Shown here: positions 22,704 through 33,365 of the stretch, one piece after another
How the letters are laid out: every line of letters begins with the position of its first letter
Position numbering within the stretch: the stretch's first letter is position 1
Assembly (NCBI RefSeq): GCF_050003625.1
Contig: NC_134397.1
Span: 224,378,537-224,442,536 of the forward strand
Direction of reading: 5' to 3'
DNA from: Haematobia irritans
Taxonomy: Eukaryota; Arthropoda; Insecta; Diptera; Muscidae
DNA: 64,000 nucleotides
Translations under genes and position numbers: made by a program
Notes under the pieces: model-generated
Database searches by the model: none
Seen by the model: only the letters and a program-made list of their open reading frames with translations
What the model was told of the DNA's origin: nothing

Positions 22704-23424
22704 TTTTTACTAACATTGTGTTCCACCCTAGTGCATTAGCCGACTTAAATTTTGAGTCTATAGATTTTGTAGAAGTCTATCAAATTCTGCATATCGGGCG
22801 AAAGATATATATGGGAGCTATATCTAAATCTTAATCGATTTCAACCAAATTTTTCACACTTGACTATACTACTAATTGTACTCCTAGTGCAAAATTTCAA
22901 CCAAATTCGGCCAAAAATCTGGTTTTTGGGGTCATATAAGTCCATATCGGGCGAAAGATATATATGGGAGCTATATCTAAATCTGAACCGATTTAGCTGA
23001 TGTTTTGCAGGTTTTACGCGACCGACAAAACATTGAGATGTACAAAATTTGAAGAAGATCTGTTCATAAATACGTGAATTATGATCAAGTCGGTGATAAA
23101 TATATATGGCAGCTATATCTAAATCTGAACCGATTTTTTCCAAAATCAATAGCGATTGTCTTTGACCCGAAGAAAGACCCCATATCAAAATTGAAGACGA
23201 TCGGACTTAAATTGCGAGCTGTACTTTGTGCACAAAATTACATATACACACAGACGGACGGACGGACAGACAGCCAGACAAACGGACATCGCTAAATCGA
23301 CTCAGAATTTAATTCTAAGCCGATCGGTATACTAAAAGATGGGTCTATGACTATTATTTCTTGGCGTTACATACAAATGTACAAACTTATTATACCCTGT
23401 ACCACAGTAGTGGTGAAGGGTATA
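22704..23424 (-). mobile_element. HINE-III copy, minus orientation, with a rearranged 3' part
   Basis: From ~22795 to 23424 it reads as minus-strand HINE-III: monomers, an ACAGACGGACGGACGGACAG core (~23249) and the 5' hairpin CCACAGTAGTGGTGAAGGGTATA. The first ~90 bases instead match the 3' region of HINE-II in plus orientation, so two inverted pieces are joined near 22790. Confidence 0.65.
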
Positions 23425-25634
23425 AACAACCCACGCGCAAACATATCGATTACATCGATGACAGATATCGATTACAGGTTGATAAAAGGAATGTAGGAAA
23501 TGTTCCTATATTCTAACAAGTTTGTTTCCTTAAGTTTTGAAAGGATTGAATACTTCTTAGTACGAATGAACTAAAATATTTTTCTATGCCAAGTGTTATT
23601 CGTATGTATGATAAGCTTTCTATAATAAAGGAAGACAGAATTATCATTTTATAAGAAATCTTACTAAATTTGAGGAAACCTGGTTTTAGTTCGGTTTTTG
23701 TTTATTTTTACGAATGCTTTGTATCAGTGAATAAAATTTTCTTGTTCAGTAGTAAATTCTTATACCCAGGGAAGAAAACAGTATTAGTAAAATTCCATGC
23801 CTATTCAGTTTAGGATTTTTTTACTGAAACAAGTAAATTATATTATTTCACACAAAAATTTACCTTAATGGAAATAAAATGGCTAAACTAAATTGATGAA
23901 CATTTTTATACCTTCCACCATAGGATGGGGGTATATTAACTTTGTCATTCCGTTTGTAACACATCGAAATATTGCTCTAAATCCCCATAGGGTCTATATA
24001 TTCTCGGTCGTGGTGAAATTCTGAGTCGATCTGAGCATGTCCGTCCGTCCGTCTGTTGAAATCACGCTAACTTCCGAACGAAACAAGCTATCGACTTGAA
24101 ACTTAGCACAAGTAGTTGTTATTGATGTAGGTCAGATGGTATTGCAAATGGGCCATATCGGTCCACTTTTACGTATAGCCCCCATATAAGCGAACCTCCA
24201 AATTTGGCTTGCGGGGATTCTAAGAGAAGCAAATTTCATCCGATCCGGCTGAAATTTGGTACATGGTGTCAGCATATGATCTCTAACAACCATGCAAAAA
24301 TTGGCCCACATCGGACAATAATTACATATAGCCTATATGGGGCACAAGTAGTTGTTATTGATGTAGGTCAAATGGTACTGCAAATGGACCATATCGGTCC
24401 ACTTTTACGTATAGCCCCCATATAAACGGACCCCATATTTGGCTTGCGGGGACTCTAAGAGAAGCAAATTTCATCCGATCCGGCTGAAATTTGGTACATG
24501 GTGTCAGCATATGATCTCAAACAACCATGCAAAAATTGGTCCACATCGGTCAATAATTACATATAGCCCCCATATAAACCGATCCCCCGATTTGGCTTGC
24601 AGAGCCTCTAAGAGAAGCAAATTTCATGCGATTCAGCTGAAATTTGGTACATGGTGTTAGTACATGGTCTCTAATGACCATGCAAAAAATGGTCTCCATC
24701 GGTCCATAATTATATATAGCCCCCATATAAACCGATCACCAGATTTGACCTCCGGAGCCTCTTGGAAGACCAAAATTCATCGGATTCAGTTGAAATTTGG
24801 CACGTGGTGTTAGTATATGACCTCAAACTCCCATGCAAAAATTGGTCGAAATCGGTCCATAATTATATATAGCCCCCATTAAACCGATCCCCAGATTTAA
24901 CCTCCGGAGCCCCTTGGAAGATCAAAATTCATCCAATTCGCTTGGAATTTGGTACGTGATGTTAGTATATGGTATCCAACAACCATGCAGGAATCAGTTC
25001 ATATCAGTTTATAATTATATATAGCCCCCATATAAACCGCTCCCCAGATTTGACCTCCGGTGCCTTTTGGGGAAGCAAAATTCATCCGATCTGGTTGAGA
25101 TTTGGTACGTGGTGGAAGTATATGATATTTAATAGCCATGCCAAAAGTGGTCCATATCAGTCCATAATCATATATAGCCCCCATATAAACCGATCCCGAG
25201 ATTTGGTTTTGGAGCCTCTTGGAGGAGCAAATTTCATCCGAGTCAGTTGAAATTTGGTTGGCTAGTATATGACCGTTAACAACCATGCCTAAATAGGTCC
25301 ATATTGGTCTGTAGTTATATATAGCCCTCAGATAAATCCATCCCCAATCACACAAAAATTGGTCCATATCAAGTTCATAATTGTATATAGCCCCATATAA
25401 GCGACCCCATATTTCAATTCTGGCTCTCTAGCACGTATGGGATAACTCCCAATTTAGAAAACGATGTTAAGAGTTTTAAGATACCACAACCCAAGTTATT
25501 CGATTGTGGTTGACAGTCTTCCGTAGAAGTTTATACGCAATCCATGGTGGAGGGTACATAGGATTCGGCCTGGCCGAACTTACGGCCGTATATACTTGTT
25601 TCGTTTAGTTTCGAAGGCACTTTTTTCTGAGTGT
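23425..25634 (-). repeat. ~550-bp dispersed repeat, copy 1, interrupted by HINE-I
   Basis: Outside the HINE insert (23906-25599) it matches 32818-33363 in reverse over its full length. Shared landmarks are AACAACCCACGCGCAAACAT, ATCGATTACA, a CCCAG..GAAGAAAACAG segment and GTTTCGAAGGCACTTTTTTC. No coding content. Confidence 0.7.
23906..25599 (+). mobile_element. HINE-I copy 4, plus orientation
   Basis: 5' TATACCTTCCACCATAGGAT, core GTCCGTCCGTCTG (~24041), a partly duplicated first monomer (GCACAAGTAGTTGTTATTGA at ~24108 and ~24342) and a run of ~152-bp monomers. The end is TTCGGCCTGGCCGAACTTAC...ACTTGT at 25599. Confidence 0.8.
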
Positions 25635-25923
25635 AGATGACAGTTCGTACTAGAACTTTCTATGTAGTCCATGGTGGAGGGTACAAAAGATTTTTTCTCG
25701 CCACACAACCCAAGTTATTCGATTGTGGTTGACAGTCTTCCGTAGAAGTTTATACGCAATCCATGGTGGAGGGTACATAGGATTCGGCCTGGCCGAACTT
25801 ACGGCCGTATATACTTGTTTCGTTTAGTTTCGAAGGCACTTTTTTCTGAGTGTAGATGACAGTTCGTACTAGAACTTTCTATGTAGTCCATGGTGGAGGG
25901 TACAAAAGATTTTTTCTCGCCAA
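25486..25923. repeat. 219-bp tandem duplication (two copies)
   Basis: The segment from ACAACCCAAGTTATTCGATT to TTTTTTCTCGCC occurs twice with a 219-bp offset (25486 and 25705) and looks identical by eye. Each unit contains the HINE-I 3' end plus flanking repeat. CCACA microhomology lies at the joint. Confidence 0.85.
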
Positions 25924-27070
25924 ACATAAACATTCTTGCCGATATGATATTCTTACATCGTTGCAAGAAACATGTTACATGTAACTTTATGCACTGGAAA
26001 CATATTGGTATTCATTCTCTGCGTTTTTCGTGTAAATGTGAATAGATTCCCAAAATTTCTTTGGGCTTCTTTGGTCCCGTTTACATTAAGAATTTTTCAT
26101 CACATTGTGCTCATCATTATGATGCAATCTCCATCCATGTATGGATGGAGAATAGTGCCATAAGAGTGTTGATTACCTAAATTCCCAGTGTTTCCATACG
26201 TAGTATACTGCATAGATGAAGATATTCCATTACTTTGGGTTGGCATCATATTCCACACATAATCATAGTCATTTGGTACTAATCAACTCGTAATAATTTC
26301 TTCACGCATATCACTGAAGTGACATAAATCAGGGACAAAGTCAAGGCATCCCCCAAAAAGGCTATGACCAGACGAAGTCATTGTACTACCCGTAAAAGGG
26401 ATTGGAAGTAGAAAACACTGCTTAGAGCGAGGCGATAGAGGGTGTTTTTATTTTAGTAAATGTGGCATTGACACAATGAGACATAGACATATCTTCACAC
26501 TTTGTTAGAATGTCTTTTGCAAATGGATTGATGGCAATGGATATGTTTGGGATGTCATATATACCTCATGTCACTGAAGGTGTGACGAATGTTAACGCCC
26601 ATCTAAGGAGTCAAATTACAAATTGAAAAGTCTGCTGATCGGCGCATAGTTACACATCAATGAAAAGGAGACAAAGGTAACCACCGATTTTAGGCAATGA
26701 ACGCTGAAAAATGTTCCAATATAGCCAATGAGTTCAGAATTGGATTGAATAATGGGTTATTAACCTAGTGCCATGGTATAACATAGTACAGATTTGATCT
26801 ACAAATGAGATTTCAGTTTTTAAAAATCTTGGTGTGGGTGATTGAATGCGGAGAAATTGATACCATAGTTTGCAGCTAAAAGTTTGCAATGGACATTGAC
26901 ATTCCAAAGATATGATGTCAGTTCGAATCTTAAAGAATTATTTCTTTTGAACGAATTAATCACAGACTCCCATAGGCAAAGACAATGTGAAAGGTCGTTG
27001 ACAAAAATTCGAAAGTATATCTTTACTAGTGGTTTGTTACTAAAACAAATGGATGGATTTTTAATAGAAT
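25924..27070. other. unassigned; no gene seen
   Basis: Less repetitive than its surroundings. Short frames (25972-26163; 26884-27195, which runs into HINE-II) show no recognisable domain. It could be fossil transposon or unique intergenic DNA. Confidence 0.4.
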
Positions 27071-29146
27071 TTTTATACCTTGCGCCACACTGTGGAACAG
27101 GGTATTATAAGTTAGTGCATATGTTTGCAACACCCAGAAGGAGACGAGATGAACACATGGTGTCTTTGGCAAAAATGCTCAGGGTGGGCTCTTGAGTCGA
27201 TATAGCGATGTCCGTCTGTCCGTGAACACATTTTGTAATCAAAGTCGCAGTTTTAGTCCAATCGACTTCAAATTTGGCACAAGTATGTGTTTTGGCTCAG
27301 AATAGATCTCTATTGATTTTGGAAGAAATCGGTTCAGATTTAGATATAGCTCCCATATATATATTTCGCCCGATATGGACTTATACGGCCCCAGAAGCCA
27401 GAGTTTTACCCTAATTTGCTTAAAATTTTGCACAAGAAGAACAATTAGTACTAGAGTCAAGTGTGCCAAATTTTATTGAAATCGGCTCAGATTTAAATAT
27501 AGCTCCCATATATATCTTTCGCCCGATATGGACTAATACGGTCCCAGAAGCTAGAGTTTTATACCAATTTGGTTGAAATTTTGCACTAGGAGTACAATTA
27601 GTAGTATAGCCAAGTATGCCAAATTTTATTGAAATCGGTTCAGATTTAGATATAGCTCCCATATATAGCTAGCACAGAGGCCAATTTTTAACTCCGATTT
27701 AGTTTAAATTTTGCACAGGGAGTAGAATTAGCATTGTTGCTATGCGTGCCCAATTTGGTTGAAATCTGTTCAGATTTAGATATAGCTCCCATATATAGCT
27801 TTCGCCCGATTTACAGTCATATGACCACGGAGGCCAATTTTTAATTCCGATTTAGTTGAAATTGTGCACAGGGAGTAGAATTAGCATTGTTGCTATGCAT
27901 GCCAAATTTGGTAGAAATCGGTTCAGATTTAGATATAGCTCCCATATATATGTTTTTCTGATTTCGACAAAAATTGTCAAAATACCAACATTTTCCTTGT
28001 AAAATCGCCAATGCTTAGTCGAAAAGTTGTAAAAATTACTATAATTTTCCTAAACTTCTAGTACATATATATCGAGTGATAAATCATAAATAAACTTTTG
28101 CGAAGTTTCCTTAAAATTGCTTCAGATTTAAATTTTTCCCATATTTATACCCTTCACCACTACTGTGGTACAGGGTATAATAAGTTTGTGCATTTGTATG
28201 TAACGCCAAGAAGGAGTAATCATAGACCAACCTTCCGTACATCCGAATATTTTACGAGTCTCGAAAAACTTGCAAAATATCAGCCAAATCGGTTCAGATT
28301 TATATATAGCTCCCATATATAGCTTTCGCCCGATTTACACTCATTTGCCCACAGAGGACAATTTTTTGCTCCGATTTAGTTGAAATTTTGCACAGGGAGT
28401 AGAATTAGCATTGTAGCTATGCGTGTCAAATTTGGTTGAAATCGGTTCAGATTAAGATATAGCTCCCATATATAGCTTTCGCCCGATTTACACTCATTTG
28501 CCCACAGAGGCCAATTTTTTGCTCCGATTTAGTTGACATTTTGCATAGGGAGTATAATTAGCATAGTAACTATGCGTGCCAAATTTGGTTGAAATCGGTT
28601 CAGATTTGGATATATCTCCCATATATAGCTTTCGCCCGATTTACACTCATATGACCACAGAGGCCAATTTTTTGCTCCGATTTAGTTGAAATTTTGCACA
28701 GGGAGTAGAATTAGCATTGTAGCTATGCGTGCCAAATTTGGTTGAAATCGGTTCCGATTTAGATATAGCTTCCATATATATGTTTTTCTGATTTCGACAA
28801 AAATGGTCAAAATACCAACATTTTCCTTGTAAAATCGCCACTGCTTACTCGAAAAGTTGTAAAAATTACTCTAATTTTCCTAAACTTGTAATACATATAT
28901 ATTTTTTCCCATATTTTTTTACTAACATTGTGTTCCACCCTAGTGCATTAGCCGACTTAAATTTTGAGTCTATAGACTTTGTTAAAATCTATCAAATTCT
29001 GTCCAGATCGAGTGATATTTAAATGTATGTATTTGGGACAAACCTTTATATATAGCCCCCAACACATTTGACGGATGTCATATGGTATCGAAAATTTAGA
29101 TCTACAAAGTGGTGCAGGGTATAATATAGTCGGCTTTCCTTACTTG
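27071..29146 (+). mobile_element. HINE-II copy, plus orientation, with an embedded HINE-III start
   Basis: 5' hairpin with CACACTGTGGAACAGGGTAT, a GTCCGTCTGTCCGTG core, monomers, then a HINE-III 5' end at ~28146. Further monomers follow and the 3' end is CAGGGTATAATATAGTCGGC-TTTCCTTACTTGT. The distal arm of the terminal hairpin is deleted. Confidence 0.75.
28146..28320 (+). mobile_element. HINE-III 5' fragment
   Basis: It starts TATACCCTTCACCACTACTG with the matching GTGGTACAGGGTATA arm and continues GTTTGTGCATTTGTATGTAA. No (GTCY)n core follows; it passes into monomers shared with HINE-II. It is probably a chimera made by recombination between subfamilies. Confidence 0.6.
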
Positions 29147-29363
29147 TTTTAGAATACACTTTGAACGCTACCCTATGTTTAGAGCAAAGAATGGCCTACA
29201 TACGGTGATTATCTTTTATATTTCGGAATTAGAGAACAAAAACAAATATTAACAATCGAAATCATTTTATTGTTTTTATTTGTTTCAAAATATTCCTCCT
29301 TAAAGTCTGTGGATACATTTTGCAGGAGTTTCAAACAATTATCGAAGCACTTTTGCCATCTCG

Positions 29364-29563
29364 CGCATCAAGCGCTTCTTCAGGTGTCGGAAAACTTTGG
29401 ACTTTCATTGTATTTTTTACGTACCGTGGTGCAATGGTTACCATGTCCGCCTTGCATACACAAGGTCATGGGTTCGATTCCTGCTTCGACCGAACATTCT
29501 GAACGCATCAAGGGATTCTTCAGGTGTCGGAAAACTTTGGACTTTCATTGTATTTTTTACGTA
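29364..29563. repeat. 140-bp-offset duplication of mariner flank plus SINE head
   Basis: CGCATCAAG...TATTTTTTACGTAC occurs at 29364-29424 and again at 29504-29564. Each copy is followed by the SINE head, partial the first time and complete the second. Confidence 0.75.
29423..29497 (+). repeat. SINE tRNA-like head, truncated
   Basis: Box A-like GTGGTGCAATGGTTACCATG and box B-like GGTCATGGGTTCGATTCCTG are present, ending at CGACCGAACA. The body is absent. Confidence 0.8.
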
Positions 29564-29566
29564 CTT

Positions 29567-29912
29567 GGGAGCCACCGTGGTGCAATGGTTAGCATGCCCG
29601 CCTTGCATACACAAGGTCGTGGGTTCGATTCCTGCTTCGACCGAACACCAAAAAGTTTTTCAGCGGTGGATTATCCCACCTCAGTAATACTGGTGACATT
29701 TCTGAGGGTTTCAAAGCTTCTCTAAGTGGTTTCACTGCAATATGGAACGCCGTTCGGACTCGGCTATAAAAAGGAGGTCCCTTGTCATTGAGCTTAACAT
29801 GGAATCGGGCAGCACTCAGTGATAAGAGAGAAGTTTACCAATGTGGTATCACAATGGACTGAATAGTCTAAGTGAGCTTGATACATCGGGCTGCCACCTA
29901 ACCTAACCTAAT
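29567..29912 (+). repeat. tRNA-headed SINE, complete copy 3 (reference orientation)
   Basis: It starts AGCCACCGTGGTGCAATGG. Box A TGGTTAGCATG is near 29585 and box B GGTCGTGGGTTCGATTCC near 29617-29634. The body passes AACGCCGTTCGGACTCGGCT and the tail is CCACCTAACCTAACCTAATC. It interrupts the mariner remnant. The tRNA of origin was not determined. Confidence 0.9.
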
Positions 29913-29989
29913 CTATGTACGTGAATAAAAAGAAGGCATTTGGTGCCAAGTCAGAACTATAAGGTGGATAACCCATCAAATTGATGTTT

Positions 29990-30193
29990 TTTAATACCCT
30001 GCACTGTGGAACATCGTATTATAAGTTAGATAAAATGTTTGCAACATCCAGAAGGAGACGAGATAGGTAAATGGTGTCTTTGGGAATAGTGTTCAAGGAC
30101 GCCCTCTGAGTCCATCTAGCCATGTCCGTCTGTCTGTGAACACATTTTTGTTGTCAAAGTCTAGGTCGCAATTTTAGTCCAATGGACTCATTG
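29990..30193 (+). mobile_element. HINE-II 5'-end fragment
   Basis: It has ATACCCTGCACTGTGGAACA, AACATCCAGAAGGAGACGAG and GTCCGTCTGTCTGTG, then stops abruptly at TCCAATGGACTCATTG. No monomers or 3' end follow. Confidence 0.75.
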
Positions 30194-30375
30194 TTGCCAG
30201 GGAAAATTTTCGGTTTACCCTACAAGGATAAAAAAAGTTCCCTACTTTCCCCTACATCACCAAAAAATTTCCCTACAATATTTTTCGTTAAATTTAAACA
30301 AAATCAATTCTACCAAAATAGTAGATTTTTTTCTCTGTGGTAGATTGGTAGAATTCTTGATGTTTTGGTAGATCA
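30194..30375. repeat. short dispersed repeat (GCCAGGGAAAATTTTC / TTCCCTAC)
   Basis: It begins TTGCCAGGGAAAATTTTCGG and includes TGGTAGAATTCTTGATGTTT, shared with ~8640-8690. It may be a hAT-like MITE, but no target duplication was found. Confidence 0.4.
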
Positions 30376-30595
30376 AATCCCTCTAGAAATAAAATTTTAG
30401 AAAAAGTTTATATAAAAAATTTTTGAAAAATGTTTCTATAAAAAAATTGAGAAATTTTTCTATAGAAATAAAATTTTGAGAAATTTTTCTATAGATATAA
30501 AATTTTAAGTAATTTTCTATAGATATAAAATTTTAATAAAATTTTCTATAGAAATAAAATTTTGAGAATATTTTCTATAGAAATAAAACGTTGAC
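30376..30595. repeat. 29-bp minisatellite block (AAAATTTT...CTATAGAAAT)
   Basis: About seven degenerate copies of CTATAGAAATAAAATTTTGA plus a 9-bp variable part. The same unit occurs at 48107, 51245 and 58329. Confidence 0.75.
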
Positions 30596-31339
30596 ATTGT
30601 AATTCCAATAATGTAATATTTAAGATAATAATCTTATAATAAATAAATAAATAAATACATTTCACTCCGATCGAGAGTACAATTAAAATTGTTGCATGGT
30701 GTCTTTACCAAAATCGCCACTGCAGAAACGAAAGATTTCGTAGCCCCATGTAATCCGATCTCCAGATTTGATTTATTGAGCTTGCTGCAGCCTAATTTTT
30801 CTCCCAATTGGGTTAACATGTGGTATACGAAGTCAGTAACTGGGCTGTAGCTACCATGCAAACATTAGATTAAAATCCATAATTATAAATAGCCCTGATA
30901 CAAAGCGATCACCAGATTTGACTTATTGAGCCTACTGGGAACCCATATTTTATCCGGTCGGATTGGAACTTTTGCTTGACCATAATATGTTTTAAAATTT
31001 ATTTCCTTTTTATAGATGTGGGAAAATTCGATATACTATGACAAAAACATACCATATAATATTGGAAATAATAATTTTTAGAGCAACTCCAACAATTAAG
31101 ACTTCCTTGAATTTTAATTCGAAAACAAAGCAAATTTCATTTAGCCATGTTGTCTGGCTATTTTTTTTTACAAATTTTATACCTCACTCACATTCTCACT
31201 CACAATTCCTTATAAAAAAAGGGATTTCAAATCCACAGATTTCGAGCCTAATGTGAATGAGGTAAGAGTTATTTTCTACTATAAATATCAGTTTATTTAG
31301 CTTCTTTTACTTCGTAATAATTGGCAACACTGATTGTCT
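30596..31339. other. decayed HINE-like monomers and spacer
   Basis: AGCCCCATGTAATCCGATCT (~30741) and TTGACTTATTGAGCCTACTG (~30916) look like old HINE-I/V monomers. An AATAAATAAATAAATA stretch lies near 30640. No gene seen. Confidence 0.45.
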
Positions 31340-31575
31340 TTACGAGAGAAGGAGATTTCCGTTTCTAAAATTCGTTTTCAGCGCAAACAAAACACACAAT
31401 GAGCTTTTCTCATACTGACAGTTTGCTTTTTGTTCTCGTGTTTTTCGGTTGTTTGTTAGTGTTCGATCGTTGAGATTTATTCTTGTTGGAATTTGGCAAA
31501 GTATAAGAAGTGTTTGTTTTGTTTTTATTAAAATAAATATAATCTCCATCTAATGTTCAACGAATATAAGTACAG
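31340..31575 (+). other. candidate host exon with strong splice donor
   Basis: A non-repetitive stretch with few long homopolymers. An ATG at 31553 opens a short frame (M-F-N-E-Y-K-Y) ending in ACAG|GTAAGT, a consensus 5' splice site at 31575/31576. No acceptor-side exon was found, so this could be a chance donor or the first exon of a gene whose rest lies outside the window. A hAT inserted 70 bp downstream would fall in its intron. Confidence 0.3.
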
Positions 31576-31644
31576 GTAAGTTTATTTTCCAGTCGTTGTG
31601 TTGAAAATGTCATTGTACTTTCTTGCATCGCTGTCACAAGCATC

Positions 31645-32544
31645 CAGTGGTGCCAACTGTTTTGGGCTGAAAATCGTCAATTTTAAAAATATTTTTCGTC
31701 AAAATCGTCAATTCACCCCAAAGAATTCGTCAAAAAATCGTCACTCATAAAACAGTTGAAAAAAAAGATTTAGGAACAAAATAAAAATTTTATTCAAACA
31801 TCTGAGGCATCCATATATTGTATACACAATAAAGCTGTTATTAAAAAAGGGGTTTATTCATTTTAGTTACATGAATAATGCCATTTAAATCTCTAAGTAA
31901 GTCATATAGTTTCCAGTTTTTTAAACGACGATTAATTGAAATAAATTTTTAATTAATTTAAATTAATATATCTGATTGTGACCATATGTACTACATTGTT
32001 TAACAAAATTTTCTTGACACAAAAATTTCCTATTCTCCAAGCGAAATTAAATCCTTATTACTTGCTCATGTATAATTTTTTTTATTATTACTATTATCGG
32101 TAATGAATAAATAAATAAATTGAATTTAACTAAACTGGCTCCATAGCAATCAAAATTATTTCGCTTTAAATAGTTTATAGACAAAAGAATACCCTGCATT
32201 GTTTAAGCTTCAAAGGGATTTCGAATTTTAAGTTTATTTATATTGATTGCTTTGAAATTTCTTTCTACATTGGAGACGGCTGGGAGCAAGCTACATATAA
32301 ATTGTCATATTATTGAGATCCAAAATAACATGTTTACATTACAACTTATGAAAATCGTCAACTTATAACTACATCTCTTTGAAAAATCGTCAAAAACCCT
32401 TAAAAGGAAACACTTGAGTCGAGCATTTTAAAAAATCGTCATCTCATAACTAAGTTGTTTAAAATCGTCGTCAAATCGTCAGAGGCCAAATTTACCATCA
32501 AAAATCGTCAAAATGACGAAAAATCGTCAGAGTTGGCACCGCTG
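31645..32544. mobile_element. nonautonomous hAT element (900 bp) with AATCGTCA clusters
   Basis: Ends CAGTGGTGCCAACT and AGTTGGCACCGCTG are inverted repeats, flanked by a perfect 8-bp duplication CAAGCATC (31637-31644, 32545-32552). About a dozen AATCGTCA motifs are concentrated within ~220 bp of the two ends and absent from the AT-rich middle, as expected of subterminal transposase-binding sites. No transposase is encoded. Confidence 0.88.
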
Positions 32545-32552
32545 CAAGCATC

Positions 32553-32815
32553 TCAATTAATTTGCTTCGTCATTGTCATAATGCCACTTTGTTTTCCCCT
32601 TACCCCTCTTAAGAACATTACCATCGGTTGCCTGATGCAAAAACAAACGAAAACCTAACACAACAATAAGAATAGCAACAAAAGAAACAAAATTCATTTT
32701 TTCGTTCATATACTCTTGTCTATGTTAGTTGGTAGATGGCGCTGTGTGATCATTTGCATTATCCTGGACACACACTCATCAAGTAAATTTTTAGTTGAGT
32801 TTCTTTTAAATACCA
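32553..32815. other. no gene seen
   Basis: Continuation of the less repetitive DNA that flanks the hAT. GGTAGATGGCGCTGTGTGAT is present, with no coding signal. Confidence 0.35.
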
Positions 32816-32817
32816 AT

Positions 32818-33363
32818 ACCCAGAAAAAAAAGTGTCTTCGAAACTAAAGGAAAAAATGTTCATCAATTTAGTTTAGCCATTTTATTTCCATTCAGTTAAA
32901 TTTTTGTGTGAAATAATAAAATTTACTTGTTTTAGTAAAAAAATCCTAAATTGGAAGCAGTTAAGAATAGTTCATTAACTAGAATAAGGTATGGCATTTT
33001 ACTAAAGCTGTTTTCTTCGCTGGGTATAAGAATTTACTACTGAAAAAGAAAATTTTATTCACTGATAACAAAGCATTCGTAAAAATAAACAAAACCCGAA
33101 CTATAACCAAGTTTCCTCAAATTTAGTAAGATTTCTTATAAAATGATAATTCAGACTTCCTTTATTATAGAAAACTTATCATACATACGAATAACACTTT
33201 GCATAGAAAAATATTCTAGTTCATTCGTACTAAGAAGTATTCAATCCTTTCAAAATTTAAGGAAACACACTTGTTAGAATATAGGAAAATTTCCTACATT
33301 TCTTTTATCTACCTGTAATCGATACCTGTAATCGATGTAATCGATGTGTTTGCGCGTGGGTTG
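32818..33363 (+). repeat. ~550-bp dispersed repeat, copy 2, uninterrupted
   Basis: Starts CCCAGAAAAAAAAGTGTCTT, contains CTGTTTTCTTCGCTGGGTAT at ~33009-33028, and ends TTTGCGCGTGGGTTG. It matches 23425-25634 (HINE removed) in the opposite orientation. A HINE 5' end lies immediately beyond GGGTTGTTT in both copies. Confidence 0.7.
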
Positions 33364-33365
33364 TT

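Larger units (their letters stand above)
29270..29989 (-). pseudogene. old mariner transposase remnant, C-terminal part, split by SINEs
   Basis: On the minus strand, before the SINE, CCACCTTATAGTTCTGACTT reads PPYSSDLAPN, the mariner (S/P)PDLAP(S/N)D block. Beyond the SINE it reads SFPTPEEALDA and GKSASIIV, like the C-terminal PEEAVDAF...WQKCFDNW region of non-irritans mariners. Several stops and shifts occur. This is a different, older family from the five Himar1-like elements. Confidence 0.65.
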
